Assembly: GCF_011075055.1 (NCBI RefSeq)
Contig: NW_025401155.1
Span: 53,501 to 117,500 of the forward strand
DNA length: 64,000 nucleotides
Source: Mangifera indica
Lineage: Eukaryota; Streptophyta; Magnoliopsida; Sapindales; Anacardiaceae
Direction: 5' to 3'
A model generated the notes under the pieces. It saw nothing but the letters and a program-made list of their open reading frames with translations, was not told where the DNA came from and did not search any database. Within the stretch, counting starts at the first letter, position 1, and the number at the start of each line of letters is the position of its first letter. Shown one piece after another: positions 25,901 through 34,900 of the stretch. Both the position numbers and the translations under genes were made by a program.

Positions 25901-28900
25901 TCATTAAGTAAAGCCAAGTCATACGAGAATAATCATCAACAAAAGTAACAAAGTATTTAAATCCAGCTTTAGACACTATAGGACAAGGACCCCAAACATC
26001 TAAATGAACTAACTCAAAAGGAGAGTTAGCTCGTTTATTGACTTTAGACCCTGAAGACAGACGATGATGTTTGGCAAATTGACATGACTCACAATCAAAC
26101 GAAGATATATGACGAAACTGTGGACATAAAGTCTTCAACACAGGTAGAGAAGGATGTCCCAACTGACAGTGAGCTTCGAACGGGTTTAAAACACTTGAAC
26201 AGGCAACAGACCTTGGTGTTTGCATATCTAGGATATAGAGACCCCCAGATTCATGTCCTCTACCAATAATCTGCTTCGTCGTAAGATCCTGAAATAAACA
26301 ATGATTAGGGAAAAATGAGACACAACAATTAAAAGCACGAGTGAGTTTACTCACAGAGATTAAATTAAATGAAAACTGTGGTAAACTCAAAACAGATGAC
26401 AATGAAATTGATGGAGTTGGATTAATAGTTCTAGAACCAAGGACAGATGACATTGATCTGTCTGCTAAAGTAACACTAGAAGGGGATGTAAATGACTGAA
26501 AGGTTGAAAAGACACTAGGATTACCTGTCATGTGATCTGTAGCACCAGAATCAATGACCCATTTGGAGGAGGAGGAAACAAGACATGTATTTGATTTACC
26601 TGACTCAGCACTGGCAGCGATAGAAGTCGATGAAGACTTTAGTGAGTCTTGGTACTGAGAGAACTTGGCATATTCTTCTGCAGAAATCATAATAGCCTCT
26701 CCAGACAATGAACTGGTAGCAGTGTTAGTTGCTGCAACATGTGCTGACTGAGATTTTGAAGCACGATTTAGCAATTTTCTACAAGTGCGCTTTGTATGGC
26801 CTGGCTCATGGCAATAATAGCACACAATCCCTCCTGATTCCTGACTCCGATCAATAGCCCTGTCACGGTTACCACTGCTCCCTCCTCTATTACCAATTCT
26901 ATTATATGGACGTCCAGTTTCAGGGGCTCCACTTCGACTAACAAGAGCGCTGTTATTCTGAAATGATGGGGTGTTTTCTGTGCGAAGTACCCTAGTAAAA
27001 GTGTCATGCAAAGATGAAATCTCAGGACTAGCAAGAATTTGAGACTTGGCAGTTTCGAACTCAGATGGAAGACCCGCTAGGAAGCTCATGATGGCCATTT
27101 GTTCTCGCTGGACTTGTTGAACCTTTACATCTGGACTAAAAGGTAACAACATATTAAGTTCTTCATAAGTTCGTTTAAAGTCCATGAAATAAGAAGTGAT
27201 AGTCCTGTCTTGTTTCTCTGCACGATAGAAAGCTTTGCACACCTCATATATACGAGAAAGATTACCTCTTCCAGAATACAAAAAATCTAAATACTCCATT
27301 AGCTCCTTAACCAATTCACAATGATTAATTAAACTGACTACCTTACTTTCAATGGAATTCCGATCTGCAAAAATAATCGAGCATCATCTCGCAGCCATGC
27401 TTGTCTAGTACCATCCGCAGGAGGAGCTTGCGTAAGGTGATCATCTTTCTCCAGACTCAACAGATACAATCGAACCATTTTACTCCATTCGAGATAATTA
27501 GAATCATTAAGTTTGTGTTCAGTGATTTTTGACATTACAGGAACCATCTCCGCCATAGTTATCAGTTTAATATCTGCCATAATAATTCTCAAAGCAACGA
27601 AATAGAATAAATAGCAAGAAACTATTGGAGAAATTGATTTCTGTAGCACCTAGAGCATGAATATACTGCACAAACCCCAAAGAATAGCAAACAAAAAGGA
27701 CAGAGATCTGATCAGAGAGAGATTCGGCGACAGCAACTGTTCCGGCGACGGCGTCGGAGCGTGCGACGGCGAACAGCGACGAGGTTATGGGGCTCTGACT
27801 CGTTGGTGTTGTCTGAGACTGACTGTAACGGCGGTGAGATCTAACGCACCTCCGAACAAGAGATTCGATGCTCAAGTTTGCAGAAGAAATGGGCGGCGCG
27901 TGCAGGTCACGCGCTGAGTTTCTAGTGATCGGATTCTGGGAAACTGCCGATCGTCGAAGTGTACTCCTTCTTAGTGCGGCGGTGAGAACTAATGTTCACT
28001 TTACAAGGGTGAACGACGAAATTGCTCACTAGGGCTAAAAGAAAATTTTTGAATTTGCACACTAGGGCAAACCAAGCTCTGATACCATGTAGAAACTGAA
28101 ATTAAGGGTTTATTTTCATTAATTAATTTACTGTTACAGAGGTACATTTATATACACATTAGGTATTCCGTATTAGGAATATGAATATTTGATTCCTATA
28201 ATTAAGCTCTATATTCCTATAATTAAGCCTTATTCACTAATTTACAGATTCTGCAACAATTTCTAAAGTGGATTACTTCACTTGAAATATTGTAACTCGG
28301 CTATATTTATTAGTATGTTCAATTTTTTTTTTCGTTTTCTCTAAGTAAAAAGTGTCTACATGTTCTGTGCAAATTATATTATGTTTGTCTGATGAAATTA
28401 GCCTTGCACATTTTGTTGGGGAACCATTCCTTTAAATTTAGCTATTGGGATTGGTGAGCCCAAAGTTATATAAATCTTGGACTAGAAGCTCATACTTTTT
28501 GATGTGAGATTCAAGTTTTATGCCTTATACTTGAGATTCTAACATATTATTATGCTCTATAGCCCTGTTACCTATATAAGTTGGCTATGCATTAGTTCCT
28601 TGCTAGCCTTGGGTGAATATTGCAATGCCGACGTTATCACCGCACTACCAAATAGTATGAACCTTGGGGGAACCGTACCTTAAAAGTTAGTTGTTGACAT
28701 TGGAGAGTCCAACCATTTAAACCCTAAATTAGATGTTTATACTTTCCGATATGAGATCGAAATTTAATTGCTTGCTCTTGGGATCCTAATAAGCTGCCAT
28801 TTGAAATTGTTTTTTAACACTTAGATTCTTAGCTGATTGAAGAATCAATGCAAAGTCTTTCTACTCCTTCACCTTCCTTTTGTTTACGCTTTGAATTATT

Positions 28901-31900
28901 GAAAGGACACTAGAAACGAGTGGAACATTATTTTGTTGGTATTTGGTTCAAATCATTTTGTGCTGTGTTTTTACCTGGACTGATATATCTTGGCATTTGA
29001 TTTAACCATCCTGTAGGGTGTTCTGCTGCTCAACACTGTTCTTACGGGTAACATCCTCATCATACTTGGACTTCCAATGAATTTGTTGCCATCTAAAAAT
29101 TGGATTTGACTGTTTCTTACTTATGAATCATTATTTTGTCATGGAAGCATTAATTCTGGATTGATCTCCATTCCAATGTGATGATTACACCATATTTCAA
29201 ACAATATCTCCCTTTGCAAGGCAAATGACTCCCACCAGTATTAGTGAAAAAAATCAAATAAGGGCATTTTGATACTCTATTCATTCATGTAACTCTCAAA
29301 AATTGGGCTGATTTCATTTGAATGTCCTTGCAGTTTAAAAATTGTCAAGTGTATTCTAAAGTTTGGACATTTTAATTAGACATCCCAAGACTGTTTATTG
29401 AAATTAATGCCTTCCATTTTTGCACATAAATTCTAATCCTCGTAACTTGTACAATTCTTCTCATTCCATGGTTTATGAATTCTCTCTTTATTCTGATGAG
29501 GATTTAACTACATATTCTCAAATTTGAAAGGCACTGGTCCCCACTTGCCACTTCAAAATCTATAACAGGGAGCAGTGGTCCGCTTTAATTTGTTGCAAGC
29601 TTTGGGGAGATTTCTGTTTCCATGTTTCAGTTGTGTAGTTCTCTTTTATTCGTTTTGAGTATGGATTGCACCATTCCTTTCTGGGTTTCAGTTCTTCAAA
29701 AAAAAAAGAAAAAAATTTAAGAACATTTATTTCTTCTTTATTCTGAAAAATTGAGAGTTTTTTTTTTTTTTTTTTGTAATTTTATACTTCTTGTTTTGTC
29801 TTGTTTAATACATAAGGTCTTGCCTTTTATGTTCGACTGCTAGTTTACTTATACCTTTATTTCAATTTTATTAATAAGTTATTTCTGCTTTTAAATTCTG
29901 GGCTGTTTCTTTTTGTTTGTGTATAAATTTCCCTGTGTTACTGTAGAAAAAAATGTTCTAGTTCGTTTTCTCAAAATTGTTTTGGTTAATCTTAAAATTT
30001 GATAAAATACAAATATAACTTCTGAGTTTTACTATTTTTCTGTTTAACTTTCTATGTTTGGCTGTTTAGTTAGGAATCATCAAGCTAATTCTCATGCCAA
30101 TAAAGGATGGGAGCAATTCACCGATGCTGTTATTAAAACAATTTCAGAAAAGAAGAAAGGAGTCGTTTTTCTCCTCTGGGGAAACTCAGCTCAAGCAAAA
30201 TCCAGGTATTTCCATTCTTCAAGCTTTATTTTGTTGAGATGAGCCTTTTGAATTGTTGTAAAGTATGCTGCATTTACCGTTCTTTCCAGAAAAATGAAAT
30301 GGCCTAATAAAAAAGGCAGCACCTTGCTCCCTCCTTTTCTTTGTTTGTGTTTTTGCCCCAGTCCCTGAGATTCTGGCTCATTTTTGTATCCAATGCTTTC
30401 TATTTTTGCTTGCATATTTTGGGACAAGAAATACTTAAAAGAAACCTGTGCAGCTATAGAGTACAAATTTTTGATCTTCCATCTCTTGTTCTGAAGACAA
30501 ATTCAGGAATTAGTGTAAGAGTAATCTTAAATTTGGTTCTTAAATCTGGAATAATATTACCAATTTAAAGTGCTAAATTGTAAATTATTGGTTTAATTAT
30601 TCAATTACCTTGGATAAAAAAGTTGAGGGGAATTTAATGTTTTTAAAAAAATGATTTTGTATTTAACTTATAGGGATAATGTTAAACAGGATGATTAATG
30701 AGACAAAACATCACATTCTCAAAGCGGCACATCCCTCTGGTTTGTCTGCAAATAGAGGCTTCTTTGGCTGCAGGTTAGTTTTATTACATGAAATAGTAGC
30801 TGTTCTGCAATTTTTATGCATATCAAATTTAAGTTCACTCTTGACATGCTTGTTTTCTTTGATAATAGGATAATAGTGTTATATTTTTTTGGTTTCTTGA
30901 ATTATTTCATGTCATCAAAGAGACTTATATTTCATGTCATCAAAGAGACTTATGTAATTCTAGTTTCCTTTTAGGGCCTTTCCCATATAAAAAACTTGTT
31001 TATCATTATTTCTTGTTATGGGAAAGATAAAGGTATGTAAGTTTTTTTTTTTTTTAAATTATTGAAAACACTAGTTATAGAAAAAAGATACCAGGGTAGA
31101 CTAGGTGTCTGATGTAGGAAAGTTTTTATCTTTACAAAAATCGCAAACATTTTGTGTATATGAACATCAACAAGACAAAATATGGCGTCTCAAAAACCAC
31201 AAAGACATAACACATCAACTTATATTGCAATGGAAGAAAACACAAAAGTGGATCAATTTTCAAGTACAATGGAAAGAACCCATCGATCTAGGGTTAAGTG
31301 ATGAAGATTCCCCTCTTGAAGACATTAGGAAAGGTTTTAGGAGAAAATATGTTCTGTAATTTGAGAGAAGAATTCGTACCTTTGAGAAGAAATATTTCTC
31401 AATGTATATTATTTATGGTGAATTAGGGCATATATTATTGGTGTAAATTTACAATTATTTGCACCAGGGTTGCTCATAGTGCTTGTTCGACTTTGACTCC
31501 CTACCAAACCGATTTGTGGGTAAAGTTGTATTCTCTGTCACTTCTCCCAATCGACTTTTTGATAATGCATTCGTCTCTATCAGGTGATCTCTTGACAGAG
31601 TAATTGGTTTAAGTGATTGTTCTCCTTTAACATGTTTCCTTTCTCTTCATGGAGTACTTTGACGAAGGCTTCTCTAAATGACGACGATGGTTTCTTGGCT
31701 AGAATTCTATCGTGGACTTCATCCAACTTGTCATTTGGTCCAACAAGATATTCATAAAGTCATTCCTTCTCAAGGTGTGTTTTGAACTTCACATGTTCGT
31801 CGACCTCTCTCGACTCTAATTCATAAAACATATCGAGTTCTTGCCAAAGTGCTTTAAGACAGTTGTAGTACTGGTTTACATTTGTTTTTCCTTCCTGAAC

Positions 31901-34900
31901 AACTTTGAGCTTCAATTTGATCTAAAATACTTGAGAAGCATTCTCAAAATCAGAATTAGTTTCTATAATGACATTTCAAATTTCTTTTGTTGTTTTGAAG
32001 AGAAGTTGCTAATACTCATTTTCATTGAGTTAATTAGCCAAGCCGTTATGATTGAATTGTTGAGTTGCCATGTGTCATAATCAACATCTTTGACAATGGG
32101 TCTTCGGATTTGACCATTGATGTGTCTTATCTTTCCTTGCTTTGAATAATGGAAGAATAGATTGTGCCCATTGAAGCAAATTCCTCCCGTTCAGTTTGTG
32201 ATAAGGTTGAATTTGAGCTGAGCTAGTTCGAGTTCGTTTGCTAGCTTGACTTGATTAAGCCCAAAATAAGCGACCATGGTTTGAGTTTGATCTTAAGCCA
32301 TAGTTTAAGATTTTATCGAGCTCAAGCCATGGGAGTTGAGCTCGACAAAAAGGATTTTTTAAAATTTATGTTTTCAAATAAAGTAAAATATAGAAAGAAG
32401 TTGAATAACGATGAGAAAGGAAAGAAGAAGTTTATTTATAATGGGTGAGAGGAGTTATTAGAATTTCTTTGGTCTATATGGGAGAATTGAAATGAGTTGA
32501 GAGCTTATTTATGGTGGCTAAAGTGAGCAGTTGAAGGGTATTATTTCAATGTGGGATTCAACAATTCACTTCACCTATTATAAATAATCTCTCAAGCCAA
32601 TTTTAAAACCCTTTTAAAACCTCTACATAAGTAAGAAGAATTCTAACAACTTATCTCACCCATTATAAATAATTTTTTTCCTTGATCATAAAATTCAACT
32701 TCCTTTCATGTTATTTTTTATTAGAAAACAAAAACCTATTTGTAAAAATCCTACACTAGAAAGACATTGATATGAATCTCTTAACAAACAACTCTTCCAG
32801 TACAAATAATGGTAATGATAGCAACAAGTGTCAGCTTCTCACAAAGTTCATAATCTTCCAATTAGCGAAAGATTGTCCTAAACTCAAAGTCAATATTTTA
32901 CTTTTTCCCCTCTATATAATCATCTCTATTTATTCTACCACTATCCTAACTTTCAAATTCAAATATACTATCCTAATCAAATATATTATATTAAAATCAA
33001 ATATTTTATCCTTAAATATATTTTATCTTAACCTCAAATATTTTATCCTAATCAAATTTATTATAATCAAATATTTTCTTAATTTATTATTATTATTATT
33101 ATCTTTTAATACTAACATTATTTGTCCCTTTGAAATTACCTTGTCTTTAAGGTGGGAAAATTGAAATTATTTTGTTTTTACTACATACACATTTTGATGA
33201 CTTTTGTTTTTCATCTTTACATTTCTTCCTACCTAATTTGAAAAAACTTGTATCATTTTGCTATTATTCTAGTTGCCACAAGTTAACCCTTGATGTGTCT
33301 CCATTAACGTCTCATTTTCTTTTTTATTTTTTTGTTTTACGTTTTCTTCTTGTTTCATTGCTCGTTGTCTTCTTCTCAAATTGAATCAAATCACCAAAAG
33401 AGCAAATGGATTTTGACAGTTGTAACTCGCTAGAATCTCGTAATTGAACCCTCAAATTTGCTGATTCCCCTCTAGATCGCCATATCTAACCAATTGAACC
33501 CCATATTCTGTTGATTCCTTTTCTTGGTCCATCGTTAGCTTAAAAACTTTGTTGAAACTGGCTGATTTTTCATTGGAATCTATTATCTTGACCAGATTAG
33601 TTTCTTTCTTTTCTCATCACTCGTCTCAAAATGACATTATCATATGATTTGTCTTTATCCACTAGTAGAATCTCTCATAAATTACGTTTACAGTCATGAT
33701 TCAGTTCTTTGCTTTCACAGTAGTGACATTCTAGTTTCGTTAGTTGTCGAACTTTTCTCCATCTTTCATTCTTATCTTGTATGATATCAAACCACCATAT
33801 CCTTAGAATCACCATACTTTGATACCAATTTGTTAGGAACCTCTTAACAAAAGAACAATTATTCTAATTCAAACAATGACAACAAGTTATGGCAACTTCT
33901 CCTAAAAATTGTAGTCTCTTAACTGCCAAAGGTTGTCCTAAAGGGATGAGTATTGTGAGGATTCAGTAATAATATTAATTATTATAATAATAAATAAATT
34001 AATTAAGAAAATATTGGATTTGAATAAAATAAATGATTAGGATAAAAATATTTAAGATTTGGATAAAATGTTTGATTAAAATATTATTTGAATTTGAAAA
34101 AAATTAGGATATTGGTAGAATAAATAAATGTAATTGGATTGAGGAGAAAAAGAAAAATATTATTATTTGGAGGCAGTCTTTGGTTGACAGAGAGGTTACC
34201 ACCTTTGGGAAGAGTTTGACACCTCTTATTGTTAGTATTGTTTACTTTTGCTATTAATAAAATTTGTGCTATGTTCCTTACAAATTAGTATCAAGGTATG
34301 TGAGAGCTTGGTATGTAGAATAAAAAGTATTGATCTGGAGAAAATTATAGGAATGGTTGATGGATAAGTTGGACAATATAGATGCTAGTTTGGATAGTTT
34401 GGCTAGAGACTTTGGAACTTTGGAAGAGTACATGAAGGATTTAAAGGTGTTGCATTTTAACAATGATGACAAAGAAGAAACTTTGGTGGAGCACACAAAC
34501 TTGTTTTAGGTCCAAAACATAAGATTAACAAATTTCGAAGATGAGATGATAGACTCCGATGAAACCTCGTCACTGAAACTCGATCATGCACATCTTTGCC
34601 TTATGCCTCTCTTGAGGGAGGCGAAATTAGAAAAGAATGAAACAAACAATGTGAAAAGGGCAAAACAAAATGCACAAGACAAGAATTGGGTCATAGAAAA
34701 TTGATTTTGCCTAGAAACCCATTTAATCATTGTGAAATTCAACCCATTCCACAATAACAACCCAATTCGATTTGCGTTGTGTGCTAATCACCACTCAAGC
34801 CCACACACTAATAACCACCACTACAACCTACTTAGACCACTCACTCTCAAACCCAAATGCAACTTATTTCCTAGGCCTTACCACTGGAGTTGACCTAAAC

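Larger units (their letters stand above)
23277..28258 (-). mobile_element. Complete Ty1/copia retrotransposon in UNG intron 3
   Basis: A 4982-bp element lies antisense to UNG, bounded by 171-bp LTRs (23277-23447 and 28088-28258) that I read as identical. LTRs start TGTAGAAACTG and end TTCTGCAACA. On the minus strand the 5' LTR is followed by TGGTATCAGAGCTTGG (methionine-tRNA primer site), a leader of about 500 nt, gag-pol, and a polypurine tract TTGAGGGGGAG at the 3' LTR. The flanking bases are ATTTA and ATTTC (four of five match). The interior is complete for gag, protease, integrase, RT and RNase H but is damaged (see the coding entry). Identical LTRs mean a recent insertion. Confidence 0.95.

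Noticed and set aside
23455..27580. Copia gag-pol as part of the UNG transcript or a domesticated host gene
   Set aside because: It is antisense to UNG, lies between clean splice sites, has complete LTRs and is frameshifted.
30054..30568. Open readings that run past UNG exon 5 into the intron
   Set aside because: They end soon after the GTATTT donor. The exon boundary is fixed by family homology and phase, so the extensions are not coding.
32772..33164. 130-codon reading
   Set aside because: It is mostly Ile/Leu/Tyr/Lys low-complexity text from an AT-rich LTR.
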